From contig NZ_BSTL01000010.1 in assembly GCF_030269485.1 (NCBI RefSeq), positions 271,442 to 335,441 of the forward strand: 64,000 bases of DNA, read 5' to 3'. The position numbers and the translations under genes are program-made. How positions within the stretch are numbered: the first letter of the stretch is position 1; each line of letters begins with the position of its first letter. Shown in pieces: positions 1 through 11,429 of this stretch. A model generated the notes under the pieces. It saw only the letters and a program-made list of their open reading frames with translations. It did not search any database and was not told where the DNA came from. The stretch is from Actinoplanes sp. NBRC 103695. GTDB taxonomy: Bacteria > Actinomycetota > Actinomycetes > Mycobacteriales > Micromonosporaceae.

Positions 1-285
1 TGGGCCGCCCGGGCCTGGGCGCAACTCGACCCGGCAGCGCGGGCCTGGGCAGCGCGTGCCTGGGCAGCGCGCGCCTGGGCCGGCGACGACGGTGAGTGGG
101 CGGCCCGGGCCTGGGCGGCTCGGGCGTGGGCCGCGCGAGCCTGGGCGTCGGACGACTGGGCGGCACGCGCCTGGGCCGGCTCCGATTGGACCGCCCGCGC
201 CTGGGCCGCCGACGACTGGACGGCGCGGGCCTGGGCGGCCGACCGATGGGCCGCCCGCGCCTGGGCGTGGATGCCCCTGTCGTGA
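1..285 (+). CDS. C-terminal end of a Trp/Ala/Arg-repeat protein (5' end outside window)
   Basis: Frame 1 is open from the first base to a TGA at 283-285. It has no start in the window, so this is the 3' end of a gene that begins to the left. The 94 visible residues are built almost entirely of the unit W-A-A-R-A-W, repeated about every five residues and interrupted by short acidic spacers such as A-G-D-D, A-S-D-D and A-A-D-D. Third codon positions are almost all G or C, as expected for a translated frame here. The TGA overlaps the GTG of the following sensor kinase by two bases (GTGA), which suggests translational coupling and a shared operon. I recognise no family; the upstream part of the protein would decide its function. 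Confidence 0.6.
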   Translation, partial: WAARAWAQLDPAARAWAARAWAARAWAGDDGEWAARAWAARAWAARAWASDDWAARAWAGSDWTARAWAADDWTARAWAADRWAARAWAWMPLS

Positions 286-2543
286 GCACGGTTCCGTCAC
301 GCGCCGGCCGCCCGGGTTTGTCCCGGGCGGCCGGCGCCGTGCGTTCACAGCTGGGCGATCCGATCCTGCGCCGGGTGGTGGCGGTCGTCCTGCTGGGCTC
401 CGGGCTGGCCACCATGGTGATCCTGGGACTTTCCGAGCACGGCAGCGTCTTGCGCGGGCTCGGTGTGCCGACGGCGTTGCTTCTGCCCGGCCTGACGGTG
501 CTGACCTGCCTCGCCGAGATGACCGTCGTGCGACTGCGGCACGGGGAGGCCGTCGAGGAGCTCAGCCTCTACGAGGTCGCGCTGATCATCGACGTCCTGC
601 TCCTGTCGCCCCGGGACGCCCTGATCGCCGCGGCCGGCGGGCTGATGTTCGCCAGCGGACTGCAGCGGCGGCCAGTCGTGAAGGCGCTCTTCAACGTCGG
701 GACCTACACGGCCGCCACGTCTGTACTGATCATCATCGTGCATCTGGTGGCCGGCACCCCCGGCGTGATGACCCTGCACGTGCTCGTCGGCGTGGTGGTC
801 GCAACGATCGCCTTCACGATGGTGAACCTCTTCTGCCTGGCGCAGATCCTGGGCGTCATCAACTCCCAGCCGCCCTGGCTGATCGTCCGCTCGGAGGCCC
901 GGCTGTCCGGATACATGGCCATCGGGACGGTCGCGACCGGGCTGACCACCACGGAGATCGCGCTGCACGCACCATTGCTGCTGCCGTTCATGGCGATGCC
1001 CGCTCTCGCGGTCACCTACGCATACCGGGCGGCGGCACGGGAAGCCGAGGAGCGTTCCCGGTCCGGCTGCCTGCTTCAGCTTTCCCACGCGCTCGCCGAG
1101 CGCGAGGATGTGGTGCGCCACTTCGTCGTCCTGGTCCGGGAGGCCTTTGGCGCCGACCTGGCCGTCGTGATGCTGGAGAACGACGACGTGGCGCTTTCGG
1201 TGGAGGACGACGCCCCTGGTTCGCTGCGGCACGGCCCGATTCCGCCCCACCTCGCTGGTCTGCGCCGGATCGACGGTCCGGTGGATCTGTCCGAGGACCT
1301 GCCCGCAGGCCTGCGCCGGATGGTGGTCGTCCCGATCCAGGGCGGCGGCCGCCGGTTCGGTACGGCGGCGTTCGCCGTCCATCGCCGCGATCGCGGATGG
1401 ATGACGACCGGCGACATCAGCTTGCTGGCCTCACTGGCCAGTGCTCTCGCCGTGGCCATGCGCGGCGCCGAGCACCTGGACCGGCTCGTGGACGAGACCA
1501 GCAAACTGCAGGCCGTCGTCGAGCAGTCCGCCGAGGGCATCATGGTGATCGACGGCGACGGGTTGGTCCAGATGTGGAGCCGGGCGCTGGCCGAGATGAC
1601 CGGCATCGACGCGGCCGACGCGGTCGGCCGGGCGGTCACCGATGTCCTCGACGTGCCCGTCGAGGACGAACAGATGCTGCTCATGCCGGTGTCGGTGGCG
1701 CAGCCGAAGGCAGTCTCCGAACTCACCGTCCGTCGCCCCGACGGGGAGCAACGCCGCCTGCGTCTGGCCCATTCGGCAAACTTCACTCTCGCCGCTCTCG
1801 TCCGCGACGTGGTGGTGATCAGCGACCTGACCCGCGAATACCGCACCGAGCGGCTCAAATCCGACTTCATCGCCATGGTGTCGCACGAGCTGCGGACGCC
1901 GCTGACGCCGATCATCGGCTATGTCGATCTGCTGCGTAAGCGGGGGGAGCGGATGACTCCCCAGAAGCGACTGGACGCGTTGAACCTGATCGGGGACCGC
2001 GCCGGGCACCTCTCCCGGCTGGTGGAGGATCTGCTGCTCGCCTCGCGGTTCGGTGACAACCCGGACGACATCTCCCTGCACGTGTCCTCAGCGGCTCACG
2101 ATCTATGCGCGCTGGTCACTCAAGCCGCCCGGGATCTGGGTTCGGCCCGCGTCCGGGTGGACCTGCCACAGATGCCCGTTTCTGCCCATTGCGATGCGGG
2201 GCGCACGTTGCAGGTGCTCGCCAACCTGATCGGCAACGGTCTCAAGTACTCCGCGGAGGACACCGAGGTGCGGGTCGGCCTTCGGTTCGACGAGACCCGC
2301 GTGCACGTCGACGTCCGGGACCAGGGCTACGGTATTCCGACCGACCAGCTCGACAAGGTCTTCGAGAAGTTCCACCGGGTGGAAGATCCCATGACGATGA
2401 GCACCAGCGGCACCGGCCTGGGTCTGTTCATAGCCCGCCGGCTGGCCCGCGCGATGGACGGTGACGTCAGTGTCGTCTCGACCCTGAACACCGGATCGGT
2501 CTTCACCCTGTCCCTGACGTACGGAGAGCTCCGACCGGAATAG
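282..2543 (+). CDS. Membrane sensor histidine kinase (GAF-PAS-HisKA-HATPase)
   Basis: A 753-residue sensor kinase. Residues about 30-250 form several hydrophobic segments (membrane sensor region). A GAF-like stretch follows at about 275-400 and a PAS-like segment at about 420-530. HisKA carries S-H-E-L-R-T-P-L with His535 as the phospho-acceptor. The ATPase domain shows the N box (N-L-I-G-N-G-L-K), G1 (D-Q-G-Y-G-I) and G2 (G-T-G-L-G-L). The start is placed at GTG 282 because it overlaps the stop of the preceding frame. Starting at ATG 96 would prepend 62 low-complexity residues that are the out-of-frame reading of the upstream Trp repeat. No response regulator lies next to it in the window; one may lie to the left. 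Confidence 0.9.
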   Translation: MSTVPSRAGRPGLSRAAGAVRSQLGDPILRRVVAVVLLGSGLATMVILGLSEHGSVLRGLGVPTALLLPGLTVLTCLAEMTVVRLRHGEAVEELSLYEVALIIDVLLLSPRDALIAAAGGLMFASGLQRRPVVKALFNVGTYTAATSVLIIIVHLVAGTPGVMTLHVLVGVVVATIAFTMVNLFCLAQILGVINSQPPWLIVRSEARLSGYMAIGTVATGLTTTEIALHAPLLLPFMAMPALAVTYAYRAAAREAEERSRSGCLLQLSHALAEREDVVRHFVVLVREAFGADLAVVMLENDDVALSVEDDAPGSLRHGPIPPHLAGLRRIDGPVDLSEDLPAGLRRMVVVPIQGGGRRFGTAAFAVHRRDRGWMTTGDISLLASLASALAVAMRGAEHLDRLVDETSKLQAVVEQSAEGIMVIDGDGLVQMWSRALAEMTGIDAADAVGRAVTDVLDVPVEDEQMLLMPVSVAQPKAVSELTVRRPDGEQRRLRLAHSANFTLAALVRDVVVISDLTREYRTERLKSDFIAMVSHELRTPLTPIIGYVDLLRKRGERMTPQKRLDALNLIGDRAGHLSRLVEDLLLASRFGDNPDDISLHVSSAAHDLCALVTQAARDLGSARVRVDLPQMPVSAHCDAGRTLQVLANLIGNGLKYSAEDTEVRVGLRFDETRVHVDVRDQGYGIPTDQLDKVFEKFHRVEDPMTMSTSGTGLGLFIARRLARAMDGDVSVVSTLNTGSVFTLSLTYGELRPE

Positions 2544-2548
2544 CGGTC

Positions 2549-3355
2549 TCACGACTTGACAGCCACCCCGGCAAGGGTGATGTAGGCGGCCGGGTCGTCG
2601 ACTTCGGGATCCGCGGGATCCGGATGCCATCGAGGTCCGTAGACGATTCCCGGGTCGAGCAGATCCCAGCCGTCGAAGACGGCCGCCAGTCCGTCGGTGT
2701 CGCGCAGGACCAGCGGTGTCCCGGTGCGGTTGTACAGCTCCGCGATCCGGGCCAGCGCGTCCGGGTGGGCGCTACCCGTGGCATGGGACACGACAAGGTA
2801 GCTACCTGGTGCGACCTGGTCGCGGTAACGCCGTAACGCCGCGGTCAGGGCGGGGCTGCTGGGAACGAAGTGCAGCACTGCGATCATGAGGACGCAGATC
2901 GGCTCATCGAAGTCGAGTATCTCGCGCAGCTGAGGGTCGTCCAGAATCGCCGACGGATGCTGCAGGTCACCTCGCACCGCGACGGTGCGAGGCACGCCCG
3001 CCAGGATGTCACGCGCGTGCAGCACCGCGGTGGGTTCCAGATCTACGTACACGACCCTGGCGTCAGGCAGGATGTCGGCGGCTACCTCGTGGACGTTGCC
3101 CTCGGTAGGTATCCCCGAACCGAGGTCCAGGAACTGCCGGATGCCGGCGTCGGCGGCGAATCGGACTGCGCGGCGCAGAAATGCACGATTCGCCCTCATG
3201 ATCTTCGGCAGCTCCGGCACGAGCTCGAGGGCGCGTTGAGCCACTGCCCGGTCGGCGGCGAAGTTGTGGGTACCACCGAGGAAACTGTCGTAGATGCGGG
3301 CGGCGCTGGGCCGGTTGGGATCGATTCCGGCCGATAGTGGGGGTTCGGTACTCAT
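2549..3355 (-). CDS. SAM-dependent methyltransferase, DUF574/Methyltransf_19 family
   Basis: A 268-residue protein of the actinobacterial DUF574 methyltransferase family. It opens with the family-typical I-D-P-N-R-P-S-A-A-R-I-Y-D-S-F-L-G-G-T-H-N-F and has the SAM-binding motif I motif F-L-D-L-G-S-G-I-P-T. An acidic residue follows in V-Y-V-D-L-E-P, where the ribose of SAM is normally held. The ATG at 3355 has an AAAGGG ribosome-binding site about 8 nt upstream. It converges with the sensor kinase on its right end and diverges from the hybrid kinase on its left. Family members are abundant in Micromonosporaceae and Streptomyces; substrates are mostly unknown. Confidence 0.85.
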   Translation of the reverse strand: MSTEPPLSAGIDPNRPSAARIYDSFLGGTHNFAADRAVAQRALELVPELPKIMRANRAFLRRAVRFAADAGIRQFLDLGSGIPTEGNVHEVAADILPDARVVYVDLEPTAVLHARDILAGVPRTVAVRGDLQHPSAILDDPQLREILDFDEPICVLMIAVLHFVPSSPALTAALRRYRDQVAPGSYLVVSHATGSAHPDALARIAELYNRTGTPLVLRDTDGLAAVFDGWDLLDPGIVYGPRWHPDPADPEVDDPAAYITLAGVAVKS

Positions 3356-3493
3356 CTGCTGGCCCTTTCATTTAGTTGCTATTCGCCCCAATTATGGCTA
3401 TTTCCGGTACTCCTCACCTTACGTGCGGTAAAAAGGATGCGCTGGTGCTCATGGCCGAGGTGTCGCAGGCCGCACCGGAAAACGGAGGAGATC

Positions 3494-5806
<2,313 letters not shown>

Positions 5807-5854
5807 CGCCGTACCGACCGAGGCTCTCGGAGCACGGGAAAGAAATCCGAAACA

Positions 5855-5884
5855 TTGACGACATGCACTGTTCACACCTACAGT
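5855..5884 (+). promoter_or_regulatory. Sigma70-like promoter of the GH81 glucanase
   Basis: TTGACG (5855-5860) and TACAGT (5879-5884) are separated by 18 bases, a good housekeeping-sigma match for an actinomycete. Transcription would begin near 5891, immediately before the palindrome at 5895-5906. Position, orientation and spacing fit the glucanase gene 60 bp downstream. Confidence 0.65.
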
Positions 5885-5894
5885 CCAGGCACGA

Positions 5895-5906
5895 GAGAGC
5901 GCTCTC
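5895..5906. promoter_or_regulatory. LacI/CebR-like operator palindrome
   Basis: GAGAGCGCTCTC is a perfect 12-bp palindrome placed at about +5 of the predicted transcript. It matches the core of the GAGCGCTC operators bound by CebR-type LacI-family repressors that control glycoside hydrolases in actinomycetes. Bound repressor would block transcription of the glucanase until an oligosaccharide inducer appears. No LacI-family gene is present in the window, so the regulator is encoded elsewhere. Confidence 0.65.
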
Positions 5907-5945
5907 ACAGGCGGCTGCCGCCGGTCGAAAATAGTGGAGGCGTGA

Positions 5946-8867
5946 ATGGGATCGGTCGTCCTACATACGGAATCAGGCGGTGCGGCCCGTTTCTATCGGA
6001 GCCTCGTGCTGTCGGTTGTCGCGGCTGTCGCAGCCGGACTTGGAGCAGTGGCCCTCAGCGGCACGGCGGATGCCGCCACCGTCGGCGCGGGCAGCTACAC
6101 CGAGACCCTGCCGGCCGGTGCGAGCCTGCCCGTCGGGTGTGGAGACCTGGCCACGAACCCCCGCCAGTTCATGACCGCCAACGCGCCGGCCGGCCCGGTG
6201 CCGACCAACGACTGGTGGTCGTCGCTGGTCTACAAGAAGTTCGACTGCGCCTACAGCGAGAACCTGCACGCGCACCCGACCGCCTACGACACCACCTCGG
6301 CCGGGCTTGGATTCTCCTACAACACCACGCCGCAGATCAGTGGGTCGTCCACCGGCGTCGGCGAGTACCACTACATCTACCAGGAGGACTTCACCGCCGG
6401 GGTGACCGGGCTGAACGCGCCGCGGACCCTCGTCGACGGCTGGACCGACTGGACCGTCACGCCGTACTGGAGTGACGGCACCCGGACCATGAAGGCGACC
6501 ATCGGGCACGGCCTGCCGTTCGCGTACTTCCAGATCACCGGCGGCAACGCGCAGATCACCGCGAAGAGCACCCCGACCATCTGGTCCAACAGCGGAGCGC
6601 GGATCGGCTACTCGGTCGCCGGCAAGGACTACGTCGCGTACGCGCCGACCGGCGCCACCTGGTCGGTCAGCGGCAACGTCATCACCTCCACGCTGAGCGG
6701 CAAAGGCTACTTCTCGATCGCGGTGCTGCCGAGTGGCGTCGCGGACAAGGTCGCGCTGGCGACCAGCTACGGCGCCTACGCGCACAACCACGTCACCGGC
6801 ACCCGGGTGTCGTACTCGTACAACCAGGCCACCAGCCGGGTCGCCACGACGTACACCTACAACACCACCGCGCGTGAAGGATCCGGCACCGGAACCGTCA
6901 TCGGGCTCTACCCGCACCAGTGGCGGGCGTTGACCGGGGCCACGCCGATCACACCGACCTACGTCACCGCGCGCGGAGCGATGAAGGTTCTCGTGGGCGC
7001 CTCGGCGTACACGACGTCTGCGATTTTCAATGGGGTTCTGCCCGAGGTGCCCGCGGTGGCCGACAGCGCCGGCGCCGACCTCGCCACCCTCAACGGCTAC
7101 CTCGACCAGGTCAAGAACAACCCGGTCAACCCGGCGGGCAACGACACCTACTGGACCGGCAAGGCGCTCGGCATCGGCGCGCGGATCGCGGAGATCGCCG
7201 ACCAGCTCGGCAAGACCGACGTCCGCGACACCGCGCTGGCGGCCATCCGCAGCCGGCTGACCGACTGGTTCACCGCCTCGCCGGGTAAGGCGCAGAAGCT
7301 GTTCTACTACGACCGGAACTGGGGCACGCTGATCGGCTACCCCGCGTCGTACGGATCCGACGCCGAGCTCAACGACCACCACTTCCAATACGGCTACTTC
7401 ATCGCCGCCGCCGCCACGCTGGCCAAGTTCGACCCGTCCTGGGCGGCGAACTCCCAGTACGGCGGCATGGTCGACCTGCTGATTCGGGACGCCAACAACT
7501 ACGACCGCGGCGACAACCGGTTCCCGTACCTCAGAGACTTCGACATCTACGCCGGTCACGACTGGGCGGCCGGGCACGGCGCGTTCTTCGCCGGCAACAA
7601 CCAGGAGTCCTCGTCGGAGGGCATGAACTTCGCCAACGGCCTCATCCAATGGGGACAGGCGACCGGCAACACCGCGATCCGCGACGCCGGCATCTTCATC
7701 TACACGACGCAGTCGGCCGCGATCAACGAGTACTGGTTCGACACCCGCAACGAGAACTTCCCGGCGGCGTTCGGCCACGGCACCGTCGGCATGGTCTGGG
7801 GTGACGGCGGGGCGTACGCGACCTGGTTCGCCTCAGCGCCGGAACAGATCCACGGCATCAACATGCTGCCGGTCACCGGCGGGCACTTCTACATGGGCAA
7901 CGACCCGGCCTACGTCCGGAGCAACTACGCCGAGATGGTACGCAACGCCGGGCACGAACCGGCGCTCTGGCAGGACATCGCCTGGCAGTACCTGGCGCTC
8001 GGCGACGGCGACGCGGCCCTGGCCAAGTTCCGGGCAAACAGCGGATACACCCCCGAGGAAGGCGAGACGAAGGCGCACACGTTCCACTGGATCCGCAACC
8101 TCGCCGCCCTCGGCACGACCGACCTCACCGTCACCGCCAACCATCCGCTGTACCGGGTGTTCAGCAAGAACGGCGCCAAGACGTACGTGGCGTCCAATAT
8201 CACCAACGCGGCCATCACGGTGACGTTCTCCGACGGCCGGACGCTGGCGGTGCCGGCCGGCCGGACGGTGGCCAGCGGCGCGACGAACTGGTCCGGCGGC
8301 AACGCCACCGGCGGCGGGATCACCCCGCCGTCCGACCCGCCTTCCGACCCGCCCTCCGACCCGCCGTCGGATCCGCCCACGGATCCGCCGACCGACGGGG
8401 GAGCGGTCCGATACCTGCAGACCAGCGGCGTCCTGGCCGGCGCCGCGGGCAGTGCCGGCACGGCGACCGTGGCGAAGGCGTCCGGCAACAACGACAACCA
8501 GCCGCACTCGCCGACCACGTTCACCGCGACCGGCCTGACCCTGGCCTACCGGTCCGGCGCCGCGACCGCCTTCGGCCTCTCGGTGGACTCGGCCACCTCC
8601 GTCGGCAACGCCACCCAGGTCCGCGTCTCGTACGACCTGACCGGCAACGGCAGCTTCGACCGGGTCGAGACGTACCGCTACTTCGCCACCGACCCGGTCA
8701 CCGGCTGGGAGCGGTACTCCGACGCCGTCGGCCAGATCACCACAACCGGAGCCTTCGGCAACCTGGCCAACGGCACGGTCAAGGTGGAGATCTGGAGCGC
8801 CATCGGCTCGGCGCCGAGCACGGTGTCGCTGGGGGCACTCTCGACGGTGACCCTGCCGTACCAGTGA
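5946..8867 (+). CDS. Secreted GH81 endo-beta-1,3-glucanase with C-terminal CBM56-like module
   Basis: A 973-residue extracellular enzyme predicted to hydrolyse beta-1,3-glucan such as fungal wall or laminarin. A signal peptide covers about residues 15-45, with a likely cut after A-D-A. The catalytic domain begins with the GH81-typical P-T-N-D-W-W-S-S-L-V and contains Y-G-S-D-A-E-L-N-D-H-H-F-Q-Y-G-Y and N-N-Q-E-S-S-S-E-G-M-N, where the catalytic glutamates of this family lie. A Pro-Ser-Asp repeat linker at about 795-818 joins a terminal module of about 150 residues resembling the beta-1,3-glucan-binding CBM56 family. ATG 5946 has GTGGAGG 5 nt upstream. A strong promoter, a CebR-like operator and a downstream hairpin make it a single-gene, substrate-inducible unit. 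Confidence 0.93.
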   Translation: MGSVVLHTESGGAARFYRSLVLSVVAAVAAGLGAVALSGTADAATVGAGSYTETLPAGASLPVGCGDLATNPRQFMTANAPAGPVPTNDWWSSLVYKKFDCAYSENLHAHPTAYDTTSAGLGFSYNTTPQISGSSTGVGEYHYIYQEDFTAGVTGLNAPRTLVDGWTDWTVTPYWSDGTRTMKATIGHGLPFAYFQITGGNAQITAKSTPTIWSNSGARIGYSVAGKDYVAYAPTGATWSVSGNVITSTLSGKGYFSIAVLPSGVADKVALATSYGAYAHNHVTGTRVSYSYNQATSRVATTYTYNTTAREGSGTGTVIGLYPHQWRALTGATPITPTYVTARGAMKVLVGASAYTTSAIFNGVLPEVPAVADSAGADLATLNGYLDQVKNNPVNPAGNDTYWTGKALGIGARIAEIADQLGKTDVRDTALAAIRSRLTDWFTASPGKAQKLFYYDRNWGTLIGYPASYGSDAELNDHHFQYGYFIAAAATLAKFDPSWAANSQYGGMVDLLIRDANNYDRGDNRFPYLRDFDIYAGHDWAAGHGAFFAGNNQESSSEGMNFANGLIQWGQATGNTAIRDAGIFIYTTQSAAINEYWFDTRNENFPAAFGHGTVGMVWGDGGAYATWFASAPEQIHGINMLPVTGGHFYMGNDPAYVRSNYAEMVRNAGHEPALWQDIAWQYLALGDGDAALAKFRANSGYTPEEGETKAHTFHWIRNLAALGTTDLTVTANHPLYRVFSKNGAKTYVASNITNAAITVTFSDGRTLAVPAGRTVASGATNWSGGNATGGGITPPSDPPSDPPSDPPSDPPTDPPTDGGAVRYLQTSGVLAGAAGSAGTATVAKASGNNDNQPHSPTTFTATGLTLAYRSGAATAFGLSVDSATSVGNATQVRVSYDLTGNGSFDRVETYRYFATDPVTGWERYSDAVGQITTTGAFGNLANGTVKVEIWSAIGSAPSTVSLGALSTVTLPYQ

Positions 8868-8879
8868 CCTGACGACAAC

Positions 8880-8925
8880 GAACCCGGGCGGTATCGAGGT
8901 GTTGCCTCGGTACCGCCCGGGGTTC
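8880..8925. terminator. Strong hairpin terminator after the GH81 gene
   Basis: Arms at 8880-8899 and 8905-8925 pair over about 20 bp with one bulge and one mismatch around the loop TGTTG, followed by TTTC. It lies 13 nt past the glucanase stop and between convergent genes, so it can serve both directions. Confidence 0.8.
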
Positions 8926-9024
8926 ATTTCTTGGACGTGAGGTAGGCAGGAGCGCTACCAAAATTCGAGGGTCTCTATCACCCAAATTCGAGCGACAGTG
9001 CGGTGGGTTTCCGAACCCCGCACG

Positions 9025-10530
9025 TCACCGTGGTTCGGCCAGCATCCGTGTCGCCTCAGCTGCGTCGAAGCGGGTCGGGTCGAGGTCCTCGGCTGATGTG
9101 AGGCCCAGCCATTCCAGTCGTTCTGAGTGTTCCGGGTGGGTCGGGTCGGCGAGGATGTCGAGCAGGTCGGCGTATCCCCAGATGCCGCCGCAGTCGTCGG
9201 GCGGGGCGGCGCGCCGGCCCCCTGTGCAGCGTGGGTATTGCACAGCTTGGCGGTCGAGGAGCTTCTCCACTGTGATCTCGTGCTCCCAGTTGTCGCCGAA
9301 GTCGTAGAGGTACCGCGCCTTGTCCCCGACGCCCGTTGCGACCTGCTCCAACGTCACCGGCTTTTCGGCACGGTGGCCCAGCTCACGGTCGGCGACGCCG
9401 AAGGTGCCGTAGGGCGTTTCGAAGGCGTGAAGGTGGCTGTCCTCCCAGCCGAAGACCGTCTGGATGATGTGGTGCAGGTCGGCCAGGCTGGTGTCGCCGG
9501 GCAGCTCCAGACGTCGCCAGATCGGCGGCCTCGCGCCACGCAGGCTCACCTTGATCTGATAGATCGGGGCCGGCCCGTCGGACTTCTTCCGCTTCGCCGG
9601 CAGCTTGCGGGCGGGCGCAAGGACCTGCCGTCGGCCGGCCGGAATCGGCTCGGTGAACCGCGTCAGCATCTTGACCAGGTCCAGCGGAGTCTGCCGGTCG
9701 TTGTCGCCGTGCGCGGCCGGTGGGCGAGGCGGCTCGGGAAGAACACCCATCCGGGCACGTACCACGACGGCCAAGGTGTGGTAGTCGTGCCCGTCCTCCT
9801 CGGCGTCGTCCAAGCCCAGCGCGTCGTCTTCCGTGTCGTGCACTGCCCTGGCGTCGAGGGCACGTTCAACCTGCCAGCGAAGTTCTGCGGGATCCAGTTC
9901 CTCGGCGTTGAGCTCCGAGGCGATCCTGCCTGTCACCTGGTCCAGGACCTCGCCAGGCAACAACATGATCTCGGCTGCCGCGTCACAGTCGGTGTGATCG
10001 ACCTGAACAAGGAAGCCGTGCGAGCGCCCGGATCGTTCGAAGGCACACAGCAGCATCGACGCTTCGCCGGCCGAGTCACTGTAACGGCGACAGATTCCGG
10101 CCTTGATCGGCTCGTCCAGCGCGCTCATCCACGCCGGTGCGGGCAGTCCGCCCTCGATGAGAAGCCGAGCGGCATCCGCGGCCCCCACACCGCTCTCCAC
10201 CGCACCGATCGCGACCAGCGCGCCGACGGATTCCGGGGTGGACAACTGCGCCAGCGCCGGAACGATGCCTTCGGCCAGCGCCTCCGTGAACTCCTCGCCC
10301 GCCATCCGTCCCGCTGCGACGAAGCTGGCCCCGAACAACTCAGCCTCCAGGGGATCATCGCCGGCGAGAAGCCCGGCGGCACCGGCTGCCAGATCATCGA
10401 TCAAGGCCTGCGGGTCGAAATCCGCGCCCGAACACTCCGGGCAGTCGCACTCCTCCGGAACGGCAACCACCGGACGCAGAATCCGCCGATCGGACCGGCG
10501 GGGCTTATCGCTCTTGCGATTACGGCTCAC
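9025..10530 (-). CDS. Plasmid pRiA4b ORF-3-like domain protein
   Basis: A protein of about 501 residues. The last 180 residues are a clear pRiA4b ORF-3-like domain: Y-Q-I-K-V-S-L-R-G-A-R-P-P-I-W-R-R, then F-G-W-E-D-S-H-L-H-A-F, then Y-D-F-G-D-N-W-E-H-E-I, then the Cys/Pro-rich C-T-G-G-R-R-A-A-P-P-D-D-C-G-G. The domain is widespread in bacteria and plasmids and has no settled biochemical role. The N-terminal 300 residues start with a C-D-C-P-E-C-S-G metal-binding-like motif and continue as an acidic alpha-helical region. GTG 10530 is preferred because GGTGAG lies just upstream; the frame is open to a GTG at 10584. Confidence 0.75.
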   Translation of the reverse strand: MSRNRKSDKPRRSDRRILRPVVAVPEECDCPECSGADFDPQALIDDLAAGAAGLLAGDDPLEAELFGASFVAAGRMAGEEFTEALAEGIVPALAQLSTPESVGALVAIGAVESGVGAADAARLLIEGGLPAPAWMSALDEPIKAGICRRYSDSAGEASMLLCAFERSGRSHGFLVQVDHTDCDAAAEIMLLPGEVLDQVTGRIASELNAEELDPAELRWQVERALDARAVHDTEDDALGLDDAEEDGHDYHTLAVVVRARMGVLPEPPRPPAAHGDNDRQTPLDLVKMLTRFTEPIPAGRRQVLAPARKLPAKRKKSDGPAPIYQIKVSLRGARPPIWRRLELPGDTSLADLHHIIQTVFGWEDSHLHAFETPYGTFGVADRELGHRAEKPVTLEQVATGVGDKARYLYDFGDNWEHEITVEKLLDRQAVQYPRCTGGRRAAPPDDCGGIWGYADLLDILADPTHPEHSERLEWLGLTSAEDLDPTRFDAAEATRMLAEPR

Positions 10531-10648
10531 AGGACTCACCGGGTCATCCTGCCGTACCTTCACCGAGACTTCATCAGGCCTCACCCGGCCGGGATTCAGG
10601 GAGAGCGGTCGACGATGGCGTGGTGACCAGAGGCGGGGCCGGCGGAGT

Positions 10649-11254
10649 TCAGCTCACGCGGCGGTAGCGGATGTGGGTGGACAGCGGAGAGTGCAGGACC
10701 TCGGCGGGCTCGAAGCCGAAGGACTCGACGCCGTCGAAGATGCGCTCACCCGAACCCAGCAGCACCGGGGCGATGTCGAGGGTGAACTCGTCGATCACGC
10801 CGGCGATCAGGGCCTGCCGGACGGTCGAGGCGCCACCGGCGATGTCCACGCCCTTGTCGCCGGCGGCCTCGCGCGCTGCGGCGTACGCCGCGTCGAAGCC
10901 CTCGGTGACGAAGTGGAAGGTCGTCCCGCCCTCCATCTGGATCGGGTCATGCTTGAAATGGGTGAGCACGAACACCGGCGCGTGGTACGGCGGTTCGGCG
11001 CCCCACCAGCCGGTCCAGTCCTCGTCCCAGTCGCCGCGGATCGGGCCGAACATGTTCCGGCCCATCACGTAGGCGCCGCGCGGGCGCATGAGCCACCCGT
11101 TCGCGACCTTGTCGGCCTCGTTGGCTCGCGGGTCGCCGATGTGCCAGCCGTGGACCTCGCGGCCCCGCTTGCCCAGCGGGTTGTCTCGGCTCTGGTCCGG
11201 GCCGGCAGCGAAGCCGTCCAGCGAGACTGACATGTGGCAGGTGGTGTCCGACAC
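10649..11254 (-). CDS. Dihydrofolate reductase-fold family protein (RibD C-terminal type)
   Basis: A 201-residue protein of the RibD_C/dihydrofolate reductase superfamily common in actinomycetes. It begins with the typical C-H-M-S-V-S-L-D-G-F-A-A-G-P-D, has R-G-A-Y-V-M-G-R-N-M-F in the nucleotide-binding part and ends with D-I-A-G-G-A-S-T-V-R-Q-A-L and L-L-G-S-G-E-R-I-F-D-G. Members are usually NADPH-dependent reductases of unknown substrate. The GTG start has a perfect GGGAGG 6 nt upstream. It is monocistronic and needs no accessory partner in view. Confidence 0.88.
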   Translation of the reverse strand: MSDTTCHMSVSLDGFAAGPDQSRDNPLGKRGREVHGWHIGDPRANEADKVANGWLMRPRGAYVMGRNMFGPIRGDWDEDWTGWWGAEPPYHAPVFVLTHFKHDPIQMEGGTTFHFVTEGFDAAYAAAREAAGDKGVDIAGGASTVRQALIAGVIDEFTLDIAPVLLGSGERIFDGVESFGFEPAEVLHSPLSTHIRYRRVS

Positions 11255-11429
11255 GGCGAACCTCCCGAGTGATTGCGAGTTGCAAGCGGTCTCGGAGACC
11301 GTAGCAGGTCAGAGTGAACCGGGAGCCGACTGAGAAACAGCAGCTCTGAGGTGGTGCGCAGGTCGAGGTGACGACCCACAGAGTGGCCGCGGCCGGTGAC
11401 AGCCGCGGCCACTCAGCAGTGCGCTCCTG

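Noticed and set aside
96..281. N-terminal extension of the first sensor kinase (62 residues of Gly/Arg/Leu repeat)
   Set aside because: It is the out-of-frame reading of the Trp-repeat C-terminus in frame 1; the GTG at 282 overlaps that gene's stop and begins the conserved protein.
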